NCBI GenBank assembly: GCA_963760435.1
Contig: CAVXDE010000027.1
Span: 124,001-188,000, forward strand
DNA: 64,000 nt
Direction of reading: 5' to 3'
Source: JAFAXD01 sp963760435
Lineage (GTDB): Bacteria; Pseudomonadota; Alphaproteobacteria; Rhizobiales; Xanthobacteraceae
Under the pieces are notes generated by a model that did not search any database, was not told the origin of the DNA, and saw nothing but the letters and a program-made list of their open reading frames with translations. Made by a program: the position numbers and the translations under genes. Shown piece after piece: positions 8,905 to 18,258 of the stretch (position 1 is the first letter of the stretch; every line of letters begins with the position of its first letter).

Positions 8905-10701
8905 TCATTTGTCCCGCAGATCGAGACGGATGTGGAGCTCGCGCAATTGTTTTGCGCTCACGTCCGACGGCGCCCCCATCATCAAATCCTCGGCCCGCTG
9001 GTTCATCGGAAACAGCACCACCTCGCGCAAATTTTCCTCACCGCACAACAGCATCACGATGCGGTCAATTCCGGGGGCAATGCCGCCGTGCGGCGGCGCG
9101 CCCAGCGAGAGCGCATGCAGCATGCCGCCGAATTTCGCCTCCAACACATCTTCCGGATAACCCGCGATGGCGAAGGCCTTCTTCATCACATCGGGACGAT
9201 GATTGCGGATGGCGCCGGACGACAATTCCACGCCGTTGCAGACAATATCGTACTGAATGGCCTTGATGCTGAGCAACTTCTCGCGATCGGTCGGGTCAAG
9301 TGCGAGGAATTGCTCCGCCGACATGTTGGGCATCGAGAATGGATTGTGCGAGAAGTCGACTTTCTTCTCTTCTTCGTTCCATTCATACATCGGAAAATCA
9401 ACGATCCAGCACAACTCGAACCGGTCCTGATCGACCAGTTTCAATGCTTCGCCGATCCGGGTGCGCGCAAGGCCGGCAACCTTGATGAAGGCCTTCGGAT
9501 TGCCGGCGAGGAAGAAGACCGCATCGCCAATTCCTAGCCCGAGTTGCTCGCGAATGGCGTTGGTCCGCTCCGGGCCGATATTTCTCGCCAGCGGTCCCGC
9601 ACCACCGTCTTCGCCCTCGCGCCAGAAAATATACCCGAGCCCCGGCAGGCCCTCGCCCTTGGCCCAATCATCCATGCGGTCGCAGAACGCACGATTGCCG
9701 CCGCCAGGCGCCGGCAAGCCCCACACCTGAGCGGCTGGATCGGCGGCCAGCATGTTTGCGAAAACCTTGAAGCCGGAGCCGCGGAACACTTCGCTGACGT
9801 TGTGCATCCGGATCGGATTGCGCAGGTCGGGCTTGTCGGTGCCGAATTGCTGGATCGCGTCCGCGTAGGAAATGAGTGGGAATTTCTGCGTGACCGGCTT
9901 ACCCTCAGCAAATTCCTCGAACACGCCGCGCAACACCGGCTCGACCGCTTCAAACACATCGTCCTGAGTGACGAAGCTCATCTCGATGTCGAGCTGATAG
10001 AACTCGCCGGGCGAGCGATCGGCGCGCGCGTCTTCGTCGCGGAAACAGGGGGCGATCTGGAAATACCGATCGAACCCGGAGATCATGGTCAACTGTTTGA
10101 ACTGTTGCGGCGCCTGCGGCAGCGCGTAGAACTTGCCCGGGTGCAAGCGCGACGGCACCAGGTAGTCGCGCGCGCCTTCAGGGCTCGACGCGGTGAGGAT
10201 CGGAGTCTGGAACTCAAAGAACCCCTGCTCGCGCATGCGCCGGCGCAGCGAGTCGATGATCGCGCCGCGCTTCATGATGTTGCGATGCAGCCGCTCGCGC
10301 CGCAGGTCGAGGAACCGGTATTTGAGCCGGATCTCTTCCGGATATTCCTGATCGCCGAACACCGGCATGGGCAATTCGGCCGCCGGCCCCAGCACCTCGA
10401 TGTCGGTCGCATAGACCTCGACCGCGCCGGTCGGCAGTTCCGGGTTTTCGGTGCCGGCGGGCCGCGCGCGGACCCGCCCATCGACCTTCACGACCCATTC
10501 CGAGCGCAGGGTCTCGGCGGTTCGGAAGGCGGGCGAATCGGGATCCGCCACCACTTGTACGAGCCCGTAATGATCACGCAGGTCGATGAACAGCACACCC
10601 CCGTGGTCGCGAATCCGATGGCACCAGCCGGACAGCCGGACGGTTTGGCCAATGTCGCTGGCGCGCAGCGCGCCACACGTATGCGAACGGTATTTGTGCA
10701 T
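8905..10701 (-). CDS. aspS: Aspartate-tRNA ligase
   Basis: It charges tRNA-Asp and, in bacteria lacking AsnRS, often also tRNA-Asn. The order is the N-terminal anticodon-binding OB fold (GQTVRLSGWCHRIRDHGGVLFIDLRD), class II motif 2 (FRDEDARADRSPGEFYQLDIE), the bacterial GAD insertion, and class II motif 3 near the end (GIAPGIDRIVMLLCGEE). Length (598) is normal for bacterial AspRS. The C-terminal ENLREVVLFPMNQ variant is familiar from alphaproteobacterial, probably non-discriminating, enzymes; that last point is inference. The start is the ATG at 10701. Confidence 0.97.
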   Translation of the reverse strand: MHKYRSHTCGALRASDIGQTVRLSGWCHRIRDHGGVLFIDLRDHYGLVQVVADPDSPAFRTAETLRSEWVVKVDGRVRARPAGTENPELPTGAVEVYATDIEVLGPAAELPMPVFGDQEYPEEIRLKYRFLDLRRERLHRNIMKRGAIIDSLRRRMREQGFFEFQTPILTASSPEGARDYLVPSRLHPGKFYALPQAPQQFKQLTMISGFDRYFQIAPCFRDEDARADRSPGEFYQLDIEMSFVTQDDVFEAVEPVLRGVFEEFAEGKPVTQKFPLISYADAIQQFGTDKPDLRNPIRMHNVSEVFRGSGFKVFANMLAADPAAQVWGLPAPGGGNRAFCDRMDDWAKGEGLPGLGYIFWREGEDGGAGPLARNIGPERTNAIREQLGLGIGDAVFFLAGNPKAFIKVAGLARTRIGEALKLVDQDRFELCWIVDFPMYEWNEEEKKVDFSHNPFSMPNMSAEQFLALDPTDREKLLSIKAIQYDIVCNGVELSSGAIRNHRPDVMKKAFAIAGYPEDVLEAKFGGMLHALSLGAPPHGGIAPGIDRIVMLLCGEENLREVVLFPMNQRAEDLMMGAPSDVSAKQLRELHIRLDLRDK

Positions 10702-10827
10702 TGTTCAGCTCTTGAGGGGCGGGGGAAAGGCGCACGCGAGTCCCGATTTGTCAAGGCAACTGCCGATCCCAGGCTAACGCCCTGCCCCTCGACAGAACCG
10801 TCCCGATCTGCACATTGCGTAGTCAGA

Positions 10828-12469
10828 ATGGCTCAGTCAGTCCGCGCAGAACCGATGACGACGGCGGACGCAACCGTCGCATCTCTCATCGCCCATGGGA
10901 TCGATACGATGTACGCCCTCCCCGGCGTACATAATGACCACCTGTTCGAGGCACTGTTTCAGGCCTCCGCCGCGATCCGCGTCGTGCACACGCGCCACGA
11001 GCAGGGCGCCGCCTACATGGCGCTCGGGGCCGCGCTGGCAACGGATCGGCCGCAGACATATGCGGTCGTGCCCGGACCTGGCCTGCTCAATACCAGCGCG
11101 GCGCTACTGACCGCCTATTCCATGAACGCGCCCGTCCTGGCGCTGATTGGCCAGATTCCGGATGCCGACATCGGCCGCGGCCTCGGCCATCTGCACGAGA
11201 TCCGCGATCAGGCCGGCATCATCGCCCGGCTGGTCGATTTTTCCGGCCGCATCCGTGGGCCAGAGGCGGCATCGCGCCGCGTCGCCGAGGCACTGCAAGC
11301 CATGCGCACCGGCCGGCCGGGGCCGGCGGCCCTCGAATGCGCCATCGATGTGTGGGGGCGGAAAGGGTCGGTTGCCATTGAGCCGCCTTTGGCGATCTCC
11401 CCTCCTGCGATCGACGACGATGCCGTAAAAGAGGCCGCCAAGCGCCTGGGTGCGGCCAAACGACCACTGATCGTCTGTGGGGGTGGCGCTCAGGGGGCCT
11501 CAGCCGAAGTGACCGAGCTCTCCGCCATGCTGCAGGCGCCGGTGCTGGGGTATCGCCGTGGCCGTGGCGTGCTGGACAGCCGCGATCCGCTCAGCGTCAC
11601 GCTTCCGCTGGGCCACGAGCTGTGGGCGCAAGCTGACGTGGTGCTTGCGGTAGGCACGCATCTGCCACAGCAGCGGCAATGGGGCATTGATGACCAGCTC
11701 GCGGTCATTCGCATCGATGCTGATCCGGAAGAACCTGCGCGTGTGCGGCCGCCGGCCAACGCGCTGATCGGCGACGCTGCGCCGATCCTGCGCCGCATGA
11801 TCGATGCGCTGGCGACCCGCAACACCGCTCGGAAGCCGCGCAAAGACGAGATGGAGGAGCGCCAAGCGCACTGGACTAAGCGGCTTGGCAAGCTTGCCCC
11901 GCAGCTCGGATTCCTGGCCGCGATTCGCGCCGAATTGCCCGAAGATGGGATCCTGGTCGACGAGGTGACTCAGGTCGGGTTTGCGGCTCGCCTTGCTTTT
12001 CCGGTTTATCGGCCGCGCACGTTCATATCGCCCGGCTACCAGGATAATCTCGGCTGGGGATTCGCGACCGCGCTTGGGGTCCAGGACTTCGCGCCGCGAC
12101 ACCCCGGTTATCGCGATCAGCGGCGACGGCGGGTTCATGTACACCGCGAACGAAATGGCAACCGCCGTGCGGCACCATATCCCGCTCACCGCTATCGTGT
12201 TTGTGGACGGCGCCTTCGGCAACGTGCGGCGGATTCAAGAGGAGCAGTTCGGCAATCGACTGATTGCCAGTGACCTGGTTAATCCCGATTTCGTACGCTT
12301 CGCCGAGAGCTTCGGCGCGGCCGCGGAGCGGGCACGCAACCCCGACGAGTTGCGGGGTGCGCTACGGCGCGCGCTGCAGCGACGCGACGGCCCGACATTG
12401 ATTGAGGTCCCGGTCGGGCCTATGCCATCTCCCTGGGAGTTCATCATGATGCCGAAGGTGCGGGGATAA
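10828..12469 (+). pseudogene. Thiamine-diphosphate-dependent enzyme (acetolactate synthase-like), split by a frameshift
   Basis: The product belongs to the acetolactate synthase/benzoylformate decarboxylase superfamily. The N-terminal PYR domain reads GIDTMYALPGVHNDHLFEAL, with the catalytic Glu at HTRHEQGAAYMA. The central domain includes PLIVCGGGAQGAS. The C-terminal PP domain carries AISGDGGFMYTANEMATA and DGAFGNVRR for thiamine-diphosphate and magnesium. The reading frame breaks between GWGFATALGVQ and DTPVIAISGDGG. Deleting one C of the CC at 12094-12095 restores a continuous ~547-residue protein ending at 12469. The frame as given ends at 12273 and lacks the cofactor motif, so it would be inactive. 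The substrate is unknown. The stop overlaps the rnd start by one base. Confidence 0.8.
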
Positions 12470-13674
12470 TGAGTGGGCGTTCGCGGCATGCTATCCAGGA
12501 TGGCCCGCACGCATTGAGTGCGGCCATCGAGCCGATCACCACGACGCGCGACCTTGTGTCGGCCTGCGCGCGCCTCGCCCGCTATCCGTTTGTCACCGTC
12601 GATACCGAGTTCCTGCGCGAGACGACGTACTATCCGCTGCTCTGTGTCGCGCAGATTGCCAGCGCCGATGAGGCCCTCGTCATCGACACGCTGGCGCCCG
12701 GTTTGGACCTGAAGCCATTCTTCGACCTGATGGTCAATGAGCACGTCCTCAAGGTCTTCCACGCGGCCCGCCAGGACATCGAAATCGTCTGGCACATGGC
12801 CGGCCGCATCCCGCATCCGATCTTTGATACCCAGGTCGCCGCCATGGTGCTCGGTTATGGCGACTCGATCTCCTACGACCAGCTGGTGCAGCGAATCACC
12901 GGCGACAGTCTCGACAAATCGAACCGGTTCACGGACTGGTCGCGGCGGCCGCTGTCCAACGCGCAGCTCGCCTACGCGATCTCCGACGTGACCCACCTGC
13001 GCGATGTCTATCTGGCGTTGGCCGCCGATCTTGCGCAGCGCGGGCGCAGCGAGTGGGTCGGTGAGGAGATGGAGATCCTCACCTCGCCGGACACTTACCG
13101 GGCCGAGCCGGAAAATGCGTGGCAGCGTCTGAAGACGCGGGTGCGCAAGCCGAAGGAACTGGCAGTTCTGATCGAGATCGCCGCGTGGCGCGAGCGCGAG
13201 GCGCAGACCCGCGACCTGCCACGCGGCCGCGTTTTACGCGACGATGTGCTTGGCGACATCGCCATCCAGGCGCCGACGTCGTTGGATCGCCTCTCGCATG
13301 TGCGCTCGCTGCCGAAGGGGTTCGAGCGCTCGCGCTGGGGCCAGGACGTCATCGATACCGTGCAGCGCGGGCTCGCCCGGGACCCCAAAACTCTGCCGCC
13401 GCTGGATCGACCGAAAGCGGTCAATGCGAATGGCGCCACGGTCGAATTGCTGAAAGTGCTGTTGCGCATGACCTCGGAAGAATTTGGGGTCGCGGCAAAG
13501 ATCATCGCCACCGTCGACGATCTTGAACAGATTGCGGGCGATGATGCTGCCGATGTCGCAGCGATGCGCGGCTGGCGGCGCGAGCTGTTCGGCGAGAAAG
13601 CGCTGGCGCTGAAGCACGGGCGACTGACGCTGTCGATAGAGCGCGGCCGCGTGGTGGCGCGAGAACGAAGCTAA
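12469..13674 (+). CDS. rnd: Ribonuclease D
   Basis: This 3'-5' exoribonuclease acts in tRNA and stable RNA 3' maturation. DEDDy catalytic motifs are visible: VTVDTEFLRE (Exo I), HAARQDIEI (Exo II), and YAISDVTHLRDVY (Exo III Asp and Tyr). HRDC-like helical domains follow (KPKELAVLIEIAAWREREAQ). Length 401 is slightly longer than the E. coli enzyme. Its ATG overlaps the stop of the upstream TPP enzyme (TAATG), implying translational coupling. A functional AUG may also lie slightly downstream, since the first ~15 residues look unconserved. Confidence 0.92.
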   Translation: MSGRSRHAIQDGPHALSAAIEPITTTRDLVSACARLARYPFVTVDTEFLRETTYYPLLCVAQIASADEALVIDTLAPGLDLKPFFDLMVNEHVLKVFHAARQDIEIVWHMAGRIPHPIFDTQVAAMVLGYGDSISYDQLVQRITGDSLDKSNRFTDWSRRPLSNAQLAYAISDVTHLRDVYLALAADLAQRGRSEWVGEEMEILTSPDTYRAEPENAWQRLKTRVRKPKELAVLIEIAAWREREAQTRDLPRGRVLRDDVLGDIAIQAPTSLDRLSHVRSLPKGFERSRWGQDVIDTVQRGLARDPKTLPPLDRPKAVNANGATVELLKVLLRMTSEEFGVAAKIIATVDDLEQIAGDDAADVAAMRGWRRELFGEKALALKHGRLTLSIERGRVVARERS

Positions 13675-13804
13675 ACGAGAGCACGTGCCGAGAAATCACT
13701 GAGTCGGCGCGGATTCCCTCGAAGCTCCCGTAGTGTCAGGACTAGCGCCAGCTTTACATCACCTACAGCGTGGTGAAATCAACTTCGAGCAGATTTCCAG
13801 AACT

Positions 13805-13888
13805 CGTCATTGCGAGGCGCGCAGCGCCGAAGCAATCCAGAACCGAGTGTTGTGGCCCCTGGATTGCTTCGCTTCGCTCGCAACGACG
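13805..13888. repeat. Interspersed palindromic repeat (CGTCATTGCGAG...GCAACGACG)
   Basis: The left arm (CGTCATTGCGAGGCGCGCAG..GAAGCAATCCAG) and right arm (TGGATTGCTTCGCTTCGCTCGCAACGACG) are imperfect inverted copies around a short central loop. This format is a familiar dispersed repeat in Bradyrhizobium/Rhodopseudomonas-type genomes. It sits in the 261-base gap between rnd and the 3' end of the exoprotein gene. Both genes converge here, so the hairpin could also act as a bidirectional transcription barrier. The rest of the gap shows nothing recognisable. Confidence 0.75.
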
Positions 13889-13935
13889 ATCTATTGGCTG
13901 GTGCTGGATTTAATCTCAACGCATCATGCCGTAAT

Positions 13936-14364
13936 TCATAAATGTTGTCTTTCCCCTTCTCTCAACGGTCGCTTTTCCTCATCAGTCAGGGGACCCACAC
14001 CGAGAATCTGCACCGGAGCGGTCGGACTATAGCTCGGCGCGACGTTCTCACTCCTTTTGTCCTTTCGCTCGCGTTTCTTGTCCTCGTCGTTGCTGTCGTC
14101 ACTGCCGCCGTAACCAATGATCTCGACGATCATGATGGAGGTTTGGTTGTTGTTGCTTGACTGAGCCGGCAGTTGAGCCTGCTGTGTCGCGGCGGTCGTG
14201 TTGGCGGCGGTGGTCAACGCTGCGACAGGGGGCCCTTGCACCACCGGAAGGCCCGCTGTGACTCCGCTGACCTGGATGTTGAAAGCATTGAGCACCTGCA
14301 GGGCAGCGAGGTGGAGATCGCCGGCGACCCGGATGCCGGCCGCACTCGCATCGATCGATGCCAT
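13936..14364 (-). CDS. Exoprotein extreme C-terminus (out-of-frame fragment)
   Basis: This frame supplies the natural end of the exoprotein: IDASAAGIRVAGDLHLAALQ, then VLNAFNIQVSGVTAGLPVVQ, a Gln/Asn-rich linker, the hydrophobic SIMIVEIIGYGG, and a highly charged tail ending at 13936. It is reached from the 14099-17158 frame by removing one base, or one ATCG unit, within the TCGATCGATG at 14351-14360. It has no independent start signal. Confidence 0.65.
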   Translation of the reverse strand: MASIDASAAGIRVAGDLHLAALQVLNAFNIQVSGVTAGLPVVQGPPVAALTTAANTTAATQQAQLPAQSSNNNQTSIMIVEIIGYGGSDDSNDEDKKRERKDKRSENVAPSYSPTAPVQILGVGPLTDEEKRPLREGERQHL

Positions 14365-17158
14365 GCGGCGCGGTGAGCACCACGTTGCTCTGCTTCGGAT
14401 CCTGCCCCGGCACCGAGAGCAGCGCGCCGACGCCGGCGCCAGTGACCAAGCCCGAGGGATTGACGCGGCAATAGCCGTCGACGTCGCAGATCAGCCGCAA
14501 GGGCGGATAGGCCGCCGAGCTCTTCGGCCCCTTGCCGGCGTTGAGATCGCCATTGGCGGAGAACAACTCGATATTGCCGCCCTGCTCGGTGAAGACGCGG
14601 CTCTGATAGATCAGCACGCTGCCATCCGTGTAGGTGCGCACCGAGCCGCCCTGCAGCGTGAGGATGCCCTGCTGGGCGGGAGTGAGATTGTCGGCCGAGT
14701 TCGAACCGACATAAAGGTTGCCGCCGGGGCCGAGGATGTTGATATCGCCGCCGGTCTGGGTTTCGACCAGCGAGCGCGCCATGCGCAGATCGCCGGTGTG
14801 CTTGAGCAGCGGCACCACGCCCGTTCCGCCGGCGCTGTTGTCGGTATAGCCGAGCGAGGCCGGGAACAGGGTGGCGATCGCCTCGTAGGCGCGCGCATAT
14901 TTGCCGGAATAGGGGCTTGCCGGATTGTTGTAATCGAGACCGACCTGCTTCAAGACCGCCAGGAAGCCGCGATCGATCTCGAGCTTCAGAGCATCCTGCT
15001 GCTGCAGCAGGTTTACGAACTGCGCCGGCGTGAGATTGAAGGTCAGGCCCGCAAACCCGGCCTTGGTTGCAAGCGCGGTGAGCTTATCGTTGATGGCAAC
15101 CGACGACAGCGCATTGAACACCTCGGCAGCCTGGGCCGGCGTCAACGAGACGGCGACGCTCGGATTGGCGATGCCCGCCGCCTTGGCCCGCTCGATGATC
15201 AGCTGATCCACGAGCTGTTCGATCTGCGGGACGATGGCCGAGACGAAGTCCATGCCGCTTGCGGCCGCGGTCGCCGCATCGCCGTATTTGCTGATGGCGG
15301 CGGCATAGTCCATGCCGCCCGCAACGCCGTAGCGCAATGTAAGATCGGCGGCCTGGTGCGGCAGCTCGGCCTTTGTCGGCGAGATGCTGTTCGAGCCGTC
15401 GCCGATGGCGAAGATGCCGCCGCCAAGCTGGCTCAACGGGTTAATAGCAACGAATTGCTGGTCAAACGTACTGAACGGGCCGATGTTGCGCCCGGCCTCG
15501 ATCACGAAGTCGCCCGGCCCGTAGAGATTGAAACTGGTGCTTGCGCCGATGCCAGACTGGCCGAGGATATTGGACGGCCGGTCGGCCAGGATGTCGCGGC
15601 CGGCGATGATGCTGGTGATGTCGCCCGCGGTGTTGTTCTGGCCGGTGAAGATGACATCGACGATATCGCGTCCCGCCCACAAGCGCGCCGCCTTGGTCAG
15701 CGTGTAGGTACCGCCGTTGATGTCCCCGCCGGCATAGATGACAACGGGCGCGTCGTCACCGGCGTGCAGCGGCGACGTGAGTGCCGCCGGTTGGCTGCCG
15801 AGCATCGGCGCCCACGCGAAGGGTGAGCTTGCGTAATCGGCAAGCGTGAGATTGACGCCAAAGGTGCCGGAACCCCGCGTGGCGCTGCCAAGGATCGAGC
15901 CGCCGGCGACGAGGCTCAGTTCGCCGGTCGCGGACGGGTAGAGCAGAACTGAATCGTAGGGGGAACCGTTCGCGAGTTGGATGCTGCCGGTCAGCGCGGT
16001 GGCCGAAAGATTGGGGGCGATCAGCGAGTATCCATAGCCATCAGCTCCCCAAGAATAGTTCTGTGTGTGAGCGAATAGCGTGTCGGTATAGCCGTCGCCA
16101 TTGCCGGGAGACTGTAACAGTGAATTGATGGCGATGGAGCCCGACTGGCTCGACAGCGCCACGCCGCTGTTCGCCCCGTAGCTGTCGAAGAAGGCGCCGA
16201 TGGCGGACGGCAGGGTGTTGGCGGCATCCGCCTGGGTTGTGGTTTCGGGCTTGAGATTTCGCGTCAGGTCGAAACGTAGACGCGTCGGCTGGTAGATGCC
16301 GCCGAGGTCGATCGCGCCCGCCGCCTGCACATTGATATAGCCGTCCTGCACCGCCAGCAGCAGCGACACCGAGAACTGGGTTGTTAAGTTGCCCGTGTTG
16401 GGATCTGTGATGGTGGGCACGCCGTTGCTGTATTGGGTCTGGTAAAGCGTGGTGTCGCTCACCATCTTGCCGCCCGCGCGGATGAGTCCCGACCCGCGGC
16501 CGACGTAATAGAGGCCTGAGAGCACGTCGTTGCCCGCCTCCACCAGCAGGTTGCCCCCGCCGTAGTAGTGCGCCGTCGCCGCCGGCCCGTTCGCTGATTG
16601 TCCGCCGGAGACCTGGATCGTCTCGGGCAGCGACGCCGAAACGTCCTGCACGTTGCGGCCGGCCTTCAGCGTGATATTGCCGCCACCGAGCGCGCCGAAG
16701 CCCTGGAAGAAGGTGCCGTAGTTGATCCAGCTCGAATATTGCACACCGCCAGCCGAGGGATCGAACGGCGCCGTCGCACTGCCGGTCGAATTGCCATTGA
16801 CGTAATACCACTGACTCCAGAACTGCCCCGTGGACACGCGGGCAGAGCTGGCATCGGTCGAGTACGCGTCGCCAGGATCAGTCGGTGTCTCGATGCCGAC
16901 GATGTCGCGTCCAGCCGTGACGGTTATGTTGCCGCCGCGCGTGGCCCACGCCGGATTGGTGAGCACGCCAGTGCTGACCGACGAGGTCGGCAGCGTCGGC
17001 ACCGTGAAGCCGGCGGCATTGTTGGCGACATGGCCGGCCGTATAGACCGCGCCGGGCGAGACGGTGTCGAGTAGCGCAAAATCGCCAGCCGCCGTTATGG
17101 TGATCGAGCCGGTGCCGGTACGCACCAGGGTCGGCACGTACACCGTCAGACTATTCAA
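14099..17158 (-). CDS. Exoprotein C-terminal beta-helix fragment (1,019 aa)
   Basis: It continues the exoprotein after the frameshift cluster, with repeated GGNITVTAGRDI/GGNITLKAGRNV motifs, Gly- and Ala-rich strands and many aromatic ladders. At about residues 600-740 the pattern changes to an Ala/Leu-rich helical insert (VPQIEQLVDQLIIERAKAAG, LTPAQAAEVFNALSSVAIND, LTPAQFVNLLQQQDALKLEI). The beta-helix then resumes (GDINILGPGGNLYVGSNSAD). The first codon is a TTG and has no ribosome site, as expected for an internal fragment. The last ~85 residues after VVLTAPHGID are out of frame. Confidence 0.7.
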   Translation of the reverse strand: MNSLTVYVPTLVRTGTGSITITAAGDFALLDTVSPGAVYTAGHVANNAAGFTVPTLPTSSVSTGVLTNPAWATRGGNITVTAGRDIVGIETPTDPGDAYSTDASSARVSTGQFWSQWYYVNGNSTGSATAPFDPSAGGVQYSSWINYGTFFQGFGALGGGNITLKAGRNVQDVSASLPETIQVSGGQSANGPAATAHYYGGGNLLVEAGNDVLSGLYYVGRGSGLIRAGGKMVSDTTLYQTQYSNGVPTITDPNTGNLTTQFSVSLLLAVQDGYINVQAAGAIDLGGIYQPTRLRFDLTRNLKPETTTQADAANTLPSAIGAFFDSYGANSGVALSSQSGSIAINSLLQSPGNGDGYTDTLFAHTQNYSWGADGYGYSLIAPNLSATALTGSIQLANGSPYDSVLLYPSATGELSLVAGGSILGSATRGSGTFGVNLTLADYASSPFAWAPMLGSQPAALTSPLHAGDDAPVVIYAGGDINGGTYTLTKAARLWAGRDIVDVIFTGQNNTAGDITSIIAGRDILADRPSNILGQSGIGASTSFNLYGPGDFVIEAGRNIGPFSTFDQQFVAINPLSQLGGGIFAIGDGSNSISPTKAELPHQAADLTLRYGVAGGMDYAAAISKYGDAATAAASGMDFVSAIVPQIEQLVDQLIIERAKAAGIANPSVAVSLTPAQAAEVFNALSSVAINDKLTALATKAGFAGLTFNLTPAQFVNLLQQQDALKLEIDRGFLAVLKQVGLDYNNPASPYSGKYARAYEAIATLFPASLGYTDNSAGGTGVVPLLKHTGDLRMARSLVETQTGGDINILGPGGNLYVGSNSADNLTPAQQGILTLQGGSVRTYTDGSVLIYQSRVFTEQGGNIELFSANGDLNAGKGPKSSAAYPPLRLICDVDGYCRVNPSGLVTGAGVGALLSVPGQDPKQSNVVLTAPHGIDRCECGRHPGRRRSPPRCPAGAQCFQHPGQRSHSGPSGGARAPCRSVDHRRQHDRRDTAGSTAGSVKQQQPNLHHDRRDHWLRRQ

Positions 17159-18171
17159 CGGATCGGTGTACGACGTGTGCTGGTCGATGGTGACGTTACC
17201 GGTGACGGCCGGGGACAGCGATCGAGAGCTGCACCACGGCGTTGGGGTTGACGGAAGGACGTGCCGTCGGCATTGAACAGCGCGCCGCCGACGAAATCGT
17301 AGGAGAAGCTGCCCTTCCCACTCACCGCCGCCGTCATCAGATCGGCGGAGGACGTGGAATTGTACACTGTGGTGATGCCCGCGGCGCTCACGAACTGGCC
17401 GGGATTGTTCGCGATCTGATCGGCGGGCGAGATCTTGGAGTTCGACACATAACCCGTTTGGATCGTGGTATAGGCCGGCGGGGCGTAGGGCGCGGTCACG
17501 GCGATGCCCGCATAAACCCCTTTCCAGGCGTCCAAGCCGGCCGCATTGGTCAACGTCGGCGCGGTGGCGGTGCCGTATTTTATACGAAGGGTGTTCGGCA
17601 GCGAATATCCGGTGTCATACAGATTTGTATTGATGACATTGAAGAAATACGCGACCCATATGGTGGCGTAATCCTTTGCCCCGTGGTCGCATAGCCGCGG
17701 CTGCCATTGAACTTGATGCTCGAGAGACCGTTTGCGATGTTGTAATACGGGCTCGACGTTGTTGGCGCCGCCGGTGGCGCGAGCGAAACATAGTTCGAGG
17801 TCACCGGGTTGATGAGATTGTGTGCTTGTGGTGGCGACGCCACGTATCTTTGCGACGTAGTTGATGAAATCAGAGTAGGACAGGAGCCCCGCCCCCGTCA
17901 CGGTCCCGACCGAACCGGCCCTGCCGATCGTCGCGTTGGTATTCATGGCGATGATTTCGGTCTCATAGGCGCGGAACATCGTCAGGTATTCGGCGTAATA
18001 TTGATTGTATTGATCGATCACCGAGTCCGATCCCGTGATCACCATCGGCGCCTGCAACTGGAACTGCAGGGAGCTGAAGACGCTCTGTGAAAGATTGAAG
18101 AAGGCGGCGCTGGCCGACGAGGTCACGGCCGGCGCCGTGAGGCCGAGCGAGGACCAGCTCTTTCCAACCAA
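17155..18171 (-). CDS. Exoprotein middle fragment (frameshifted at several points)
   Basis: The frame opens at a TTG inside continuous exoprotein sequence and is not an independent gene. Genuine stretches are GKSWSSLGLTAPAVTSSASA, DSVIDQYNQYYAEYLTMFRA, SYSDFINYVAKIRGVATTST, and later AKDYATIWVAYFFNVINTNL. Between these, residues about 115-155 are out of frame. The correct sequence (HNLINPVTSNYVSLAPPAAP, then IKFNGSRGYATTG) lies in the frame of 17580-17843. After GGALFNADGTS the frame is again wrong, and the continuation SVNPNAVVQLSIAVPG then VTIDQHTSYTDP is found in two other frames. Confidence 0.65.
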   Translation of the reverse strand: MVGKSWSSLGLTAPAVTSSASAAFFNLSQSVFSSLQFQLQAPMVITGSDSVIDQYNQYYAEYLTMFRAYETEIIAMNTNATIGRAGSVGTVTGAGLLSYSDFINYVAKIRGVATTSTQSHQPGDLELCFARATGGANNVEPVLQHRKRSLEHQVQWQPRLCDHGAKDYATIWVAYFFNVINTNLYDTGYSLPNTLRIKYGTATAPTLTNAAGLDAWKGVYAGIAVTAPYAPPAYTTIQTGYVSNSKISPADQIANNPGQFVSAAGITTVYNSTSSADLMTAAVSGKGSFSYDFVGGALFNADGTSFRQPQRRGAALDRCPRPSPVTSPSTSTRRTPIR

Positions 18172-18258
18172 GGACAGATAGGCATTGATGCCGCTCGAAC
18201 TGTATTGCGGCAGCCCGTTCGACGAGCAGGGCGAGATAGTTCCGATAAAGGGCCGAAT

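Noticed and set aside
9544..10827. Long plus-strand extension before the TPP enzyme
   Set aside because: It lies antisense to aspS; the enzyme homology begins only at about 10855.
13805..13888. Terminator of rnd
   Set aside because: The palindrome has no T run on either strand and matches a dispersed repeat format, so it is listed as a repeat; a barrier role is only possible.
14198..15826. 542-codon plus-strand frame
   Set aside because: Antisense to clear beta-helix coding sequence; composition typical of a shadow.
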